DNA of 57,560 nt, taken from positions 1 through 57,560 of the forward strand of contig CAIXFY010000015.1 in the NCBI GenBank assembly GCA_903918885.1. The letters run 5' to 3'. The position numbers and the translations under genes are program-made. Positions 9,319 to 18,943 of the stretch are shown here, one piece after another. The stretch is from an uncultured Verrucomicrobia subdivision 3 bacterium (GTDB taxonomy: Bacteria; Verrucomicrobiota; Verrucomicrobiia; Limisphaerales; UBA11358). The notes below the pieces were generated by a model that did not search any database, was not told the DNA's origin, and saw only the letters and a program-made list of their open reading frames with translations. Every line of letters begins with the position of its first letter. Positions within the stretch are counted from its first letter, which is position 1.

Positions 9319-10715
9319 AATTCTGGCCGACCATTTTAATTTCCATCACGCTGACAGGCTGCGTCAGTTACCAACCTAAACCGATTTCACCGGCGCAATC
9401 TGCCGCCCGGCTCGAAGCACGGCGGCTGGACGATGCGGGGCTACAAAAATTCTTCGCACAAAACTCGCGCGCGACCAATTCATGGCCGCTCGCGGAATGG
9501 GATTTGGATTCGCTCACGCTGGCCGCGTTTTATTTCCAGCCCAACCTTGCCGTCGCCCGTGCGCAGTGGCACGAGGCAGTCGCGGCCATTAAAACAGCTG
9601 GCGCGCGACCGAATCCCACCGTCTCGGTCGGGCCGGGCTACAATTTCAGTGCTGCCGCCGGGGTCGAGCCGTGGATGCCGTTTGGCTCGGTGGATTTGCC
9701 GATGGAAACGGCAGGGAAACGCGGCAAACGCATTTCACAGGCCGAGCAAATCGCCGAATCGGCGCGGCAAACCTACATCGCCGCCGCGTGGCAAACGCAC
9801 GCAAATGTCCGCGCGGCATTGGTGGATTATGTCGTCGCCCGAAAAAAATTCACGCTTATTGAAAAGCAATTCTCGGCGCAGCAAGAAATTGCCAGCCGGC
9901 AGGAACAGCGCCTTGCCGGCGGTGACATTTCCCGTGCCGACCTGACGGTTACGCGAATCGCATTGACGAAAGCACAGATGGATTTGAGCGACGCCGAAAC
10001 CGGGCAAGCTGAGGCGCGCGCGAAGCTGGCGGAAGCGATTGGCGTCCCGGTTCCGGGGTTGAGTGTCGCAAAAATTATTTTTGATCTGGAAGCTGGAGAG
10101 CCGAAGGATTTAACAAGCGATGACGCGCTCAGCTTAGCTTTGTGCGGTCGCGCGGATGTGCGCGCAGCGCTCGCGGATTACGCAGTCGCCGAGGATTCGT
10201 TGCGGCTGGAAATCGCGAAACAATTTCCCGACTTACACCTCAATCCCGGCTACCAGTTTGATCAGGGCGAACACAAGTGGACGCTCGGTTTGAACTTTGA
10301 ACTGCCGGTGCTGGATCAAAACCAAGGCCCGATCCGCGAGGCCAAGGCGCGGCGCGAAACGGCGGCCGCCAAATTCACCGTGCTACAGGCGCAAATCATC
10401 GCCGCGCTGGATCGCGCGCTGGGTGATTTTCAGGCGGCGAATGACCAGATTAAGACGAGCGCGGCATTTTTTGCCGACGCGCAGAAGCAACTGGATTCCG
10501 CAAACGCGCAATTCGAGGCCGGTGCGGCGAGCCGGATGGATGTGTTGGGCGCGGAGATTGAATTCTCCGCCGCCGCGCTCGCGCGGCTGGACGCGCAGGC
10601 AAAGTTGCAGACGGCGATCGGCGCGCTCGAAGACGCGGTGCAAAGACCGATGGATTCGCTCGCCATCGCGGTCAGGGAACTTCAGGAAAATTCACGGGAG
10701 AAAAAATCAAATTAA
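9315..10715 (+). CDS. TolC-family outer-membrane efflux lipoprotein
   Basis: A 466-aa protein with signal peptide and lipobox (SITLTGC at about residues 10-16), as in NodT/CusC-type outer membrane factors. Two internally repeated coiled-coil/beta-barrel halves are recognisable, with KKFTLIEKQFSAQQEIASRQ in the first and FQAANDQIKTSAAFFADAQK in the second. It should form the outer-membrane channel of a tripartite pump with the two following genes. It begins with GTG at 9315, four bases before the kinase stop is complete (GTGA overlap), so translation is coupled. No metal-binding His/Met clusters stand out. Confidence 0.93.
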   Translation: MKFWPTILISITLTGCVSYQPKPISPAQSAARLEARRLDDAGLQKFFAQNSRATNSWPLAEWDLDSLTLAAFYFQPNLAVARAQWHEAVAAIKTAGARPNPTVSVGPGYNFSAAAGVEPWMPFGSVDLPMETAGKRGKRISQAEQIAESARQTYIAAAWQTHANVRAALVDYVVARKKFTLIEKQFSAQQEIASRQEQRLAGGDISRADLTVTRIALTKAQMDLSDAETGQAEARAKLAEAIGVPVPGLSVAKIIFDLEAGEPKDLTSDDALSLALCGRADVRAALADYAVAEDSLRLEIAKQFPDLHLNPGYQFDQGEHKWTLGLNFELPVLDQNQGPIREAKARRETAAAKFTVLQAQIIAALDRALGDFQAANDQIKTSAAFFADAQKQLDSANAQFEAGAASRMDVLGAEIEFSAAALARLDAQAKLQTAIGALEDAVQRPMDSLAIAVRELQENSREKKSN

Positions 10716-10719
10716 GACC

Positions 10720-11760
10720 ATGAACCGAAAAAAAAATTCCATGCTTCCGACCACCGCGCTGGCAGTTGGCGGATTGCTGTTGCTGGGTTTAAATCAGATT
10801 TTTGCCGACGCCGATGACAAACCGGCAGCCGAAGAAAACATTGTTTCCGTTGTCAGCGTTCAAGTCGGCAAAATCACGTCGGCCACGCTGCATGGCTATG
10901 TTCAGGGATATGGCATGGTTGAAACCGCGCCCGCCACGGCGGATTTGCCCGCCGCCGGTGCGCAACTGGCCGCGCCGTCCGCCGGGGTCGTGACCAAAGT
11001 GGACGTGCTCGAAGGACAGCTTGTTGAAAAGGGTGACGTGCTGGTGGAATTGAATTCGCAGGCGGTGGCGGCGGAAGTGGAACGGCAGAAAAAATTATAC
11101 GCACAGCAAAACACTTCACTGAAAAATTTGCAGGAAGCCGAGGCGCAACTGGCGATGCTGCGGGTCATCGCGCCGTTGTCCGGCACAGTTGCGCGCGTCA
11201 ATGTTCGACCCGGCCAAGCGGTGGATTTAACCACGGTCGTCGCGGAGGTGATGGATTTGAACCGACTCGCCGTGAGTGCGGAAATTCCGTCGGCCGAGGC
11301 GAAAGATTTGAAATCCGGCGATCCGGTCGAAGCCCTGACGCAGCCACCGGTGACGACGGAGCTTTTGTTCGTCAGCCCCAATGTGAGCAAGGAGAACGAC
11401 ACGGTTTTGGTGCGCGCGTTGTTGCCAAAGGACAGCGGATTGCGGCCCGGACAGTTTGTGTCGTTGCGCATCGTGACGGCGGTTCACACGAACTGTCTCA
11501 CCGTGCCAGCCGAAAGTGTGGTCACAGATGAGAGCGGCAAAAGCGTCATCGCGCTCGTCAAAAACAGCGAGGCGGTGCAAATGCCAGTGCAAACTGGGTT
11601 GCGCGAAAACGGTTTGATTGAAGTTGAAGCGCCAGAACTTAAAGAAGGCGATGTGGTCGTGACGGTCGGCGCTTACGGGCTGCCGGAGAAAACCAAAATC
11701 CGCATCCAAAATTCTGCGGGCGACGAAAATTCGTCCACCAATTCGCCTGACGCCAAATGA
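10720..11760 (+). CDS. RND periplasmic adaptor (membrane fusion protein)
   Basis: A 346-aa HlyD/AcrA-type adaptor. Start chosen at ATG 10720, just after the TolC stop; the longer open frame upstream only reads the TolC gene out of frame. A signal-like N-terminus (LPTTALAVGGLLLLGLNQIF) precedes split lipoyl halves (LAAPSAGVVTKVDVLEGQLV and VIAPLSGTVARVNVRPGQAV) around an unusually short helical hairpin (about 40 residues, ending QEAEAQLAMLR). The beta-barrel and membrane-proximal domains follow. It links the inner-membrane pump to the TolC-like protein. The stop overlaps the pump start (ATGA). Confidence 0.93.
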   Translation: MNRKKNSMLPTTALAVGGLLLLGLNQIFADADDKPAAEENIVSVVSVQVGKITSATLHGYVQGYGMVETAPATADLPAAGAQLAAPSAGVVTKVDVLEGQLVEKGDVLVELNSQAVAAEVERQKKLYAQQNTSLKNLQEAEAQLAMLRVIAPLSGTVARVNVRPGQAVDLTTVVAEVMDLNRLAVSAEIPSAEAKDLKSGDPVEALTQPPVTTELLFVSPNVSKENDTVLVRALLPKDSGLRPGQFVSLRIVTAVHTNCLTVPAESVVTDESGKSVIALVKNSEAVQMPVQTGLRENGLIEVEAPELKEGDVVVTVGAYGLPEKTKIRIQNSAGDENSSTNSPDAK

Positions 11761-14700
11761 AGCCCGACGCCAATTCGCCTTTGGGCCGGTTCGCCACCAA
11801 GCACGCGCTGTCCATTACGTTCATCGCGGCGGCGTTGTGCCTGGCAGGAATTTTTTGCGCGCTGCGGACGCCGTCGTCGGTATTTCCGCAGACGAATTTT
11901 CCGCGCGTCGTCATCCTCGTGAACAATGGCATCATGCCCGCCGACGAAATGATGGCGACGGTCACGCGCCCCATCGAAGAGGCGATGAAGGACATTCCCG
12001 GCGCGATCACGGTGCGTTCGGCCACCAAACGCGGTTCGGCGCAGATCAATGTTTTTTTCAACTGGACCGTGGACATGTCGCAATCGGAACTGTATGTGCT
12101 GGGGCGGCTCTCGCAAATCCGCAGCGACCTGCCCACGACCGCCTCGACGGAGATTGAGCGTGTGACGTTCTCGATTTTCCCCGTCATCGGCATCAGCCTG
12201 ACGAGTTCCAACCGCGACATCATGTCGCTTTGGGAAAAGGCGAATTATGAATTGAAGCCGCGTTTCCTCCAGATTCCCGGCGTGGCCCATGTGGAAATCA
12301 CCGGCGGTCGCGCGCCGGAATTTCACGTCGTCGTTGACCCGCTGAAATTGCAAGCCTCCGGCCTTGGCTTGTCGGACGTGAGCGACGCGCTGGTGAAAAA
12401 TAATGTTTTCGCATCCGCCGGCATGATGGAGGAAAATTATCATCTTTACCTGACGACGGTGGACGGGCGCGTGCATTCGGCGGCGGACATTGAAAATCTG
12501 GTGATTGCGGTTCATGGCAGTCATCCGGTGCAAATCAAAGACGTGGCGCGGGTCGTGCGCGCGCCGGAGCCGGCCTTCAAAGCCGTGACCGCGCAGGGCC
12601 GCGACGCCGTGCTGCTGAACATCCAAAGCCAGGCGGATGGCAGCACGCTCGATATTGCCAACGCATTGAAAAAACAATTGCAGCAACTCCGTCAGGAATT
12701 GCCGCCGGACATGCACCTCGCGTTTTACTACGACCAGTCGCTCTTCGTGCGCGATTCGGTGACTGGCGTGTGGGAGGCCATCATTTTCGGACTGATTCTG
12801 TCGGTGCTGATTCTTTATTTCTTCCTGAAAAATTGGGGCAGCGTGTGGACGGCCATCGTCACGATTCCAATCACGGTCTTGATCACGCTCGTCGCGATGA
12901 AACTGGGCGGGATGAGTTTCAACATGATGACGCTCGGCGGCATCGCAGCATCCATCGGGCTGATCATTGACGATGCGATTGTCGTCGTCGAAGCCATCTA
13001 TGCAAAAATCGGCGGCGGCCGTCCGCGACTCGCGGCAATCCAGGAAGCCATCGGCGAAATTTTAAGACCAATCATCAGCTCGACGCTAACGCCGGTTGTA
13101 GTTTTTATCCCGCTCGCGTTTTTGTCCGGCATCACGGGCGTTTTTTTCCGCGCGCTGGCATTGACGATGGTGGTCTCGCTGCTCACGTCCTTGGTTTTGG
13201 CGCTCACGCTCACGCCGTCGCTGGCGGCGTGGTTCATCCGCGATCGCAACAAACTGGAGCACGGCCATGCACCCGGCGGCCATGATGGCGGCTGGCTGCT
13301 GACGCGCGTCATCCGCATTTACGAACGCGCGTTGCGCATGGCCTTGCGATTTCGCTGGACCACGTTGCTGGCCTGCGGCGCGGTGCTCGTGTCGTCGGTG
13401 TTCATCTACCGGCAGTTGGATTCCGATTTTCTGCCCGTGTTCGACGAAGGCGGCTTCATCATTGATTTCTGGGCGCCACCCGGCACGAGCCTCACCGAGA
13501 CTTCGCGCCAGCTTGAAGCGGTGGAGCAGATTTTGTCCGCGAACCCGGACGTGGAAAGTTATTCGCGCCGGCTCGGTGCGGAACTGGGGCCGTTCGTCAC
13601 CGAGGCGTATCGCGGCGACTTCGCGGTCAAGCTCAAGCCCGGCCGGAAACATTCCACGCAGGATGTCATCGCCGGATTACGCCATACTTACAACGAACAA
13701 TTCCCGGCGTTCCGCTGGGATTTTCCCGGCATCCTGACCGATGTAATCGGCGATTTGCAGATGACGCCCGACCCGGTGGAGATCAAATTGTTCTCGCCCG
13801 ATTTGAAATGGCTGAAACAGATCGCGCCGCGCGTGGAGGAAGAAATCAAAAAAATTTCCGGCATCGTGGACACGTTCGACGGCCTGACGGAAACCGGACC
13901 CTCAATCAATTTCCATGTGCGCCCCGCCGACGCTGCGCGGTTTGGGTTGAGCGTTCAAGATATCGCTGAAGCCGTGAACACCGCGTTGCTCGGTCAGACC
14001 GCGTCATATGTTTTGGAAGGTGACCGCATCGTCAACATCCGTGTTTTGGCAAATCCGTCGAGCGTCAACCGCATTGCCGCGTTGCGCGAACTGCCGTTGC
14101 GCGCGGCCAACGGAACGGCCGTGCGGCTGAATCAAGTCGCCACCGTGACCGAAGATCCAAGCGAAGTGGAACTGGTTCGCGACGATTTGCGGCAGGACAT
14201 TATCGTCTCCGCGCGGCTCGAAGGCCGCGATCTCGGCAGTGCGATGAAGGAGATTCAGGACAAGTTAAGCCGCGCCAAATGGCTGCCGACCGGCACGGTC
14301 GAATATGGCGGCCTTTACCAGCAGCAACAGGAATCCTTCCGCAACCTCGTGATGGTTTTGCTCGCGGCAATTCTGCTCGTGTTCACCGTGCTGCTGATTG
14401 AATTCCGTTCATTCAACGAACCCGTGGCGATTGTCTTCGGCGCGATTCTGGCCATGTTTGGAACCGTCGCCGCGCTTTTGCTCACCGGTATTTCGCTGAA
14501 CATCGTTTCATTTCTTGGCGCGATCATCGGCGTCGGCATTGTCGCCAAAAACGGAATCCTCATGCTCGACTTCGTGCAGCAATTGGAAGCCGACGGCGTG
14601 GATTTGGTGGAGGCGCTCGTGCGCTCCGGCCACCGTCGTTTGCGTCCGGTGCTGATGACGTCGCTTGCCGCCGCGCTGGGAATGTTGCCGTTGGCGTGGG

Positions 14701-14864
14701 GCATCGGTTCGGGCGCGGAGATGTTGCGCCCACTGGCCGTGGCGGTCATCGGCGCGCTGTGCATCTCGGTGCTGCTTTCGCTCGTGGCGACACCGGTGGT
14801 TTATTTCATCCTACGGACGTTCAAGCACAACTCGGCCAGTGCAGACACGCCGAATCCCGTTTAG
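11757..14864 (+). CDS. RND-family efflux transporter permease
   Basis: A 1035-aa inner-membrane pump of AcrB/MdtBC length with the expected twelve-helix, two-periplasmic-loop plan: TM1 near residue 20, a first helical bundle about 345-500, a second bundle about 870-1025. The proton-relay motif in TM4 is GLIIDDAIVVVE, with paired aspartates as in hydrophobe/amphiphile exporters rather than the heavy-metal CusA motif. TM10-11 includes NGILMLDFVQQLE. With the TolC-like and adaptor genes it makes a full tripartite system under its own two-component regulator. Substrate cannot be stated from sequence; the lack of CusA-type methionines argues against copper/silver. Confidence 0.94.
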   Translation: MKPDANSPLGRFATKHALSITFIAAALCLAGIFCALRTPSSVFPQTNFPRVVILVNNGIMPADEMMATVTRPIEEAMKDIPGAITVRSATKRGSAQINVFFNWTVDMSQSELYVLGRLSQIRSDLPTTASTEIERVTFSIFPVIGISLTSSNRDIMSLWEKANYELKPRFLQIPGVAHVEITGGRAPEFHVVVDPLKLQASGLGLSDVSDALVKNNVFASAGMMEENYHLYLTTVDGRVHSAADIENLVIAVHGSHPVQIKDVARVVRAPEPAFKAVTAQGRDAVLLNIQSQADGSTLDIANALKKQLQQLRQELPPDMHLAFYYDQSLFVRDSVTGVWEAIIFGLILSVLILYFFLKNWGSVWTAIVTIPITVLITLVAMKLGGMSFNMMTLGGIAASIGLIIDDAIVVVEAIYAKIGGGRPRLAAIQEAIGEILRPIISSTLTPVVVFIPLAFLSGITGVFFRALALTMVVSLLTSLVLALTLTPSLAAWFIRDRNKLEHGHAPGGHDGGWLLTRVIRIYERALRMALRFRWTTLLACGAVLVSSVFIYRQLDSDFLPVFDEGGFIIDFWAPPGTSLTETSRQLEAVEQILSANPDVESYSRRLGAELGPFVTEAYRGDFAVKLKPGRKHSTQDVIAGLRHTYNEQFPAFRWDFPGILTDVIGDLQMTPDPVEIKLFSPDLKWLKQIAPRVEEEIKKISGIVDTFDGLTETGPSINFHVRPADAARFGLSVQDIAEAVNTALLGQTASYVLEGDRIVNIRVLANPSSVNRIAALRELPLRAANGTAVRLNQVATVTEDPSEVELVRDDLRQDIIVSARLEGRDLGSAMKEIQDKLSRAKWLPTGTVEYGGLYQQQQESFRNLVMVLLAAILLVFTVLLIEFRSFNEPVAIVFGAILAMFGTVAALLLTGISLNIVSFLGAIIGVGIVAKNGILMLDFVQQLEADGVDLVEALVRSGHRRLRPVLMTSLAAALGMLPLAWGIGSGAEMLRPLAVAVIGALCISVLLSLVATPVVYFILRTFKHNSASADTPNPV

Positions 14865-14924
14865 CGACCCGCCGAGTTTTGAATTGAAAAGACGACCAGT
14901 ATGCGACACAGTGTCCGTCGCGGT

Positions 14925-15012
14925 GGAGAGATGGCTGAGTGGTTTAAGGCACACGCCTGGAAAGCGTGCGTAGGTAACACTACCGTGAGTTCAAATCTCA
15001 CTCTCTCCGCCA
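14925..15012 (+). tRNA. tRNA-Ser (GGA)
   Basis: An 88-base cloverleaf. The acceptor arms GGAGAGA (14925-14931) and TCTCTCC (15002-15008) pair fully. It has the D-arm TGGCTGAGTGG, anticodon loop CTGGAAA with anticodon GGA, a long class II variable arm (GTAGGTAACACTAC) typical of serine, the T-loop GTTCAAAT, discriminator G and an encoded CCA. It reads UCC/UCU codons. It lies 60 bases after the RND gene, and the only gene running into it from the right is on the other strand. Confidence 0.97.
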
Positions 15013-15014
15013 CT

Positions 15015-15584
15015 TCACTTTAACGCTGCCGCGATTAGTTTTTGTTCCCGTTCGCCAAAATTAAGTTTGAGCGCTTCGGCGCGGGCGAACTCGGTCATCT
15101 TACCCCAAGATTTTTTCAAGGCGTCGACCATTTTCTCATCGTCACTTTTGGCGGCGAGCGCGGCGAATTGAAATTCCAGAAACACGAGGCACAGCGCGTC
15201 TTCTAGCACGCGACACTCGGCGTCGACCGGAAAGTTTTTCTTGAGGTTCAACTCCTGCACCCGACGGATGGTTTCTTCGTCGCAACCGACTTCGCACAGA
15301 ATGGCGCCGGATTTTTCGGCATGGAATTTTTTAAGGTCCGCACGCCACTTTAGGTAGCCGGGGCGTGTCATCGGATAGTTTTCGCGCGGACTCTGCCAGC
15401 GGCAGATGTGTTGACAGCGCGCGGCGAGGCGCAGCGGTTCGGACGCGTCTGGACAAATTTTCAACACCCAGTCAGTCAAACGCTCGGCGTAAAGCAATTC
15501 GCGCGGACGGCCGTTTTCGGAATTTGGGTCACGGGAATTCTCCTCATCAAAACGGCGGAGTGCGGATTGAAATTTTTCGTTCAC
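15015..15584 (-). CDS. DUF4202 family protein
   Basis: A 189-aa protein with the family's recognisable opening (KFQSALRRFDEENSRDPNS), then RPRELLYAERLTDWVLKI, a His/Cys-rich helix AARCQHICRWQSPRENYP, and LEDALCLVFLEFQF. These patterns match DUF4202, a family of unknown function with conserved His/Asp residues that suggest an HD-like all-helical enzyme fold. Start taken as GTG 15584, which gives the normal family length; the longer frame to 15734 runs into the neighbouring gene's 3' end and terminator. It ends two bases from the tRNA-Ser on the opposite strand. Confidence 0.82.
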   Translation of the reverse strand: MNEKFQSALRRFDEENSRDPNSENGRPRELLYAERLTDWVLKICPDASEPLRLAARCQHICRWQSPRENYPMTRPGYLKWRADLKKFHAEKSGAILCEVGCDEETIRRVQELNLKKNFPVDAECRVLEDALCLVFLEFQFAALAAKSDDEKMVDALKKSWGKMTEFARAEALKLNFGEREQKLIAAALK

Positions 15585-15624
15585 CCGACAATTTTTTCTG
15601 ATGTCAGGAAAATTGCAAGCTGCC

Positions 15625-15661
15625 TTAAAATAAAAAACGCGCCGCGAATCATTCGCGGCGC
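15625..15661 (-). terminator. intrinsic terminator of ylbF-like gene
   Basis: A perfect 10-bp GC-rich stem (15639-15648 with 15652-15661) with a 3-base loop. On the minus strand it is followed by a T-rich run (15637 down to about 15625). It lies 17 bases beyond the stop of the YlbF-family gene and upstream of the DUF4202 gene. Confidence 0.85.
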
Positions 15662-15678
15662 ATTCTGTAAAAGGAATT

Positions 15679-16083
15679 TTAATGACAACCACAGCCCCCG
15701 CTGCCACAACCACCGCCACCACCAGCCAATTCATCTGCCGTCGGAATCCGGCCGAGTTCGATGGTCTTAGCCACGGTCTTTTTCACGGTGCTTTGCAGTT
15801 CATGCATTTCTTCCTGCGCATCGAGGAAACCGGTGGCCACGGGATTTTTTAGGAGTGAGTCGCGTTCAACTTCAAATGCGGAAATCTCGGAGGGTTCCAG
15901 CGCTTGACCGCCCTGCTGTTTTTCCTGAAGTGCCTGGCCTTTACTCATCAGGCTTTCGTAGGCACTGCGCGCCGTGGCGTCAGAAAGAAAAGTGTCAATG
16001 CGCTGCTTGATGCCACCGGTCTGGATGTGGTTGATGATAGCTTCGCACAGTTCGCGTGTTTTGGTTTCAACTTGGTTTGACAT
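15679..16083 (-). CDS. YlbF/YmcA-family protein with Cys-rich tail
   Basis: A 134-aa, almost entirely helical protein matching the Com_YlbF family (Bacillus YlbF/YmcA, partners of YaaT in a complex that affects RNA maturation and carries iron-sulfur clusters). Features: ETKTRELCEAIINHI, then ARSAYESLMSKGQALQEKQQ, and ERDSLLKNPVATGFLDAQEE. The C-terminus is a Gly/Cys tail GGGGGCGSGGCGCH, which could be a metal or cluster ligand set. Start chosen at ATG 16083; an upstream in-frame Met only adds a hydrophobic stretch from the intergenic region. The gene has its own terminator and runs divergently from galK. Confidence 0.85.
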   Translation of the reverse strand: MSNQVETKTRELCEAIINHIQTGGIKQRIDTFLSDATARSAYESLMSKGQALQEKQQGGQALEPSEISAFEVERDSLLKNPVATGFLDAQEEMHELQSTVKKTVAKTIELGRIPTADELAGGGGGCGSGGCGCH

Positions 16084-16210
16084 AAATAATTTTTTGTGCC
16101 GCGCAATAAACCATATCCCGATGCTAAAAGCAAATGCCAACCGGCGCAGAAATTAGCCAACCATGCTGGCTGTTACCCAGCGTCCTTTCTATAATTGCCG
16201 GACAAGTCTA

Positions 16211-17383
16211 ATGAATTTGAAAGAACTAACCGCGTTCATCGCCGCCGAATTTCGAAAGACTTACGGCCGCGCGCCGCGCTGGATCGCCGCCGCGCCCGGC
16301 CGCGTCAACATCATCGGCGAACATACCGACTACAACGATGGCTTCGTCGTGCCCATGGCCATTGAGTTTTACACCATCATGGCGGCGGATCAACGGGCGG
16401 ACGGCAAAGGCATCATCACTTTCCGCAGCACCTCGCAGCCGGACGCCGCGACGGTGAATTTATCTCAACTACTGAAACCCGCCGCGCCGAAGTGGGGCAA
16501 TTATCCGCGCGGCGGCGTCGCCGGTTTTCTCGCGCGCGGTGTCAAATTGGGCGGACTCGACGTGCTGCTGCACTCCACCGTGCCGCTGGGCAGCGGCTTG
16601 AGCAGCAGCGCCGCGCTCGAAGTCGCCACGGCCACATTGCTCGAAGCCGTCACCAGCAAAACAATTGATCCGGTGGAAAAGGCATTGCTCGCGCAGAAAG
16701 CCGAACATGATTTTGCCGGCGTGCCGTGCGGCATCATGGATCAATTCATTTCCGCGCTTGGCCGCGAAGGCCATTTGCTCCTGCTCGATTGCCGCACGCA
16801 CAAAACCAAACTCGTGCCGATGAGCGACCCGTCCGTGGCGTTGATCATCATCAACACGAACGTGAAGCATGAATTGAGCGGCGGCGAATACGCCGAACGC
16901 CGCGCCCAATGCGAGGAAGCCGCGCGTAATCTCGGCGTGAAGTCACTGCGCGACATGACTGCCGACCAACTTGATAAAAATAAAGGCAAGTTGTCCGAGC
17001 TCGTCTATCGCCGCGCGCGGCACGTCATCGGCGAGATTGAACGCACGCTGCATGCCGCCGAAGGCATTCGCGCGTCAAGCTGGCCAAGCGTGGGCAATCT
17101 CATGTATGCCAGCCACACGTCGTTGCGCGATGATTACGAAGTGAGCTGCGCCGAACTCGACATTGTCGTGGAAATCGCCGAAGACATCGGCTACAAAGAC
17201 GGAATTTACGGCTGCCGCATGACCGGTGGCGGCTTCGGCGGCGGCTGCGTGGCGCTGGTTAAAACTGATTGCGTGGACGCCATCACGAAAAAAATTGCGG
17301 CAGATTACAAAACGAAAACTGGAATTGAAGCATCCATCTTCGTTTCACGTCCGGCAGCCGGGGCAACGATTCTCCAAAACTGA
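16211..17383 (+). CDS. galK: galactokinase
   Basis: A 390-aa GHMP kinase that phosphorylates galactose at C1 with ATP (Leloir pathway). Seen motifs: the galactokinase signature GRVNIIGEHTDYNDGFVVPM, the ATP-binding PLGSGLSSSAALEVA, catalytic-base region CGIMDQFISALG and GGGFGGGCVAL near the end. Start taken at ATG 16211, which gives family length; an in-frame start at 16163 adds 16 unrelated residues. A TATAAT hexamer lies at 16190-16195, fifteen bases before the ATG, with no good -35 box. No other gal genes are nearby. Confidence 0.96.
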   Translation: MNLKELTAFIAAEFRKTYGRAPRWIAAAPGRVNIIGEHTDYNDGFVVPMAIEFYTIMAADQRADGKGIITFRSTSQPDAATVNLSQLLKPAAPKWGNYPRGGVAGFLARGVKLGGLDVLLHSTVPLGSGLSSSAALEVATATLLEAVTSKTIDPVEKALLAQKAEHDFAGVPCGIMDQFISALGREGHLLLLDCRTHKTKLVPMSDPSVALIIINTNVKHELSGGEYAERRAQCEEAARNLGVKSLRDMTADQLDKNKGKLSELVYRRARHVIGEIERTLHAAEGIRASSWPSVGNLMYASHTSLRDDYEVSCAELDIVVEIAEDIGYKDGIYGCRMTGGGFGGGCVALVKTDCVDAITKKIAADYKTKTGIEASIFVSRPAAGATILQN

Positions 17384-17430
17384 TTTTCCTGCAATTGCAT
17401 TTCCGCGCGCTAGAAACTACGCTCGCGGCA

Positions 17431-18900
17431 ATGCACTGGCTTGATCAACTGGTTCGCTTCTGGCCGCACCTCGCAGCGGGCTTCGATTTTATCGCCGCCG
17501 TGCTCGCGTCCGCCCACGCATTGCTGAACAAGCGCGACTCGCGTGCCGCCACCCTTTGGATTGGCGTAATCTGGACTTTGCCCGTGCTCGGTCCCCTGCT
17601 CTACCTGATGCTCGGCGTCAACCGCATCCGCCGCCGCGCCATCAAGCTCGGCGTCCACAAGACATTCAGTCGCGACGTTCCCGAAAATCTTGGCGAACCC
17701 GAGCACGACGGCGCGGAACATCTCAAACATCTCGCCCGCGTCGTGAGCCGCGTCACCACGGAACCGCTCACGACGGGAAATAAAGTTGAACCACTCGTCA
17801 ATGGCGACGCGGCGTTTCCTGCGATGCTCGCCGCGATTGAGGCCGCGCAAAAATCCGTCACGCTCGTCAGCTATATTTTCGACAACGATAAAAGCGGACG
17901 ACAATTCATCACTGCGCTCGAACGCGCCATGCAACGCGGTGTGGCCGTGCGGGTGCTCGTGGATTCCGCTGGCGCGCGCTATTCTTGGCCGCCCATCGCT
18001 TTCAAACTGCGCGCCGCAAAAATTCCCTTTGCCAAATTTTTGCCAACTTCCATTTTGACGCCGTGGCGCGTAGCGACCATCAACTTAAGAAACCATCGCA
18101 AGTCGCTAATCGTTGACGGCCAAATTGCCTTCACCGGCGGCATGAACATCCGCCACGGCAATGTCCTCGCCGACAAGCCGGCAAGTCCGGTGCAGGATTT
18201 GCACTTTCGCGTCACCGGCCCGGTCGTCACCGAATTGCAGGAAGCCTTTGCGAATGATTGGGCGTTCACCACAGAAGAAATTCTCGACGGCGACACTTGG
18301 TTTTTAAATTCCGAAACCAACTTCCTCAAAGCTGGATTGCAAAGCGCTGGTGACATCATTGCCCGCGTTATTCCCGATGGCCCGGACGGCGATTTTGAGA
18401 ATTTGCAACTGACCCTTCTGGCCGCGCTCGCCGAAGCGCAAACGTCCGTAAAAATTTTAACCCCGTATTTTCTGCCCGACACCGCGCTCATCTCCGCGCT
18501 GAATCTGGCTGCGTTGCGCGGCGTGAAAGTGGACATCATTCTGCCCGCGAAAAACAATCTGCCGCCGGTGCATTGGGCATCGCGCTCCCTGTGGTGGCAA
18601 GTGCTGGAACGCGGCTGCCGCATCTGGCTCACGCCGCCGCCGTTCGATCACTCCAAGCTGATGATCGTGGACGAGCATTGGGTATTGCTCGGCTCGGCAA
18701 ATTGGGACGCGCGCAGTCTGCGGCTGAATTTTGAATTGAATGTCGAGTGCTACGGACGAGGCTTCGCGCAAGCGATGGAAAAAATCATCGCGCAGAAAAT
18801 TTCCGACGCGCATTTGGTGACGCAGGTGGAAGTGGATGGCAGGACTATTCCCGGAAAATTGCGCGATGCACTGGCACGGCTATTCTCGCCGTATTTGTAA
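17431..18900 (+). CDS. cls: cardiolipin synthase (two PLD domains)
   Basis: A 489-aa membrane enzyme that joins two phosphatidylglycerols to cardiolipin. N-terminal region has two membrane helices (about 5-30 and 38-60, the second LWIGVIWTLPVLGPLLYLML). Two phospholipase D catalytic motifs are present: HRKSLIVDGQIAFTGG and HSKLMIVDEHWVLLGSANWD. Start placed at ATG 17431; an in-frame TTG at 17395 is possible but adds residues not typical of the family. It follows galK by 47 bases, and its 3' end converges with nuoA. Confidence 0.94.
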   Translation: MHWLDQLVRFWPHLAAGFDFIAAVLASAHALLNKRDSRAATLWIGVIWTLPVLGPLLYLMLGVNRIRRRAIKLGVHKTFSRDVPENLGEPEHDGAEHLKHLARVVSRVTTEPLTTGNKVEPLVNGDAAFPAMLAAIEAAQKSVTLVSYIFDNDKSGRQFITALERAMQRGVAVRVLVDSAGARYSWPPIAFKLRAAKIPFAKFLPTSILTPWRVATINLRNHRKSLIVDGQIAFTGGMNIRHGNVLADKPASPVQDLHFRVTGPVVTELQEAFANDWAFTTEEILDGDTWFLNSETNFLKAGLQSAGDIIARVIPDGPDGDFENLQLTLLAALAEAQTSVKILTPYFLPDTALISALNLAALRGVKVDIILPAKNNLPPVHWASRSLWWQVLERGCRIWLTPPPFDHSKLMIVDEHWVLLGSANWDARSLRLNFELNVECYGRGFAQAMEKIIAQKISDAHLVTQVEVDGRTIPGKLRDALARLFSPYL

Positions 18901-18943
18901 TTCACTCCTACTGGTTGGGCGGTGTTACCGCGCCGACCAAATT

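Noticed and set aside
11757..14864. Assigning the RND pump to copper/silver export
   Set aside because: The TM4 motif GLIIDDAIVVVE is of the drug/amphiphile type and no Met/His metal cluster is seen, although the regulator resembles CusR.
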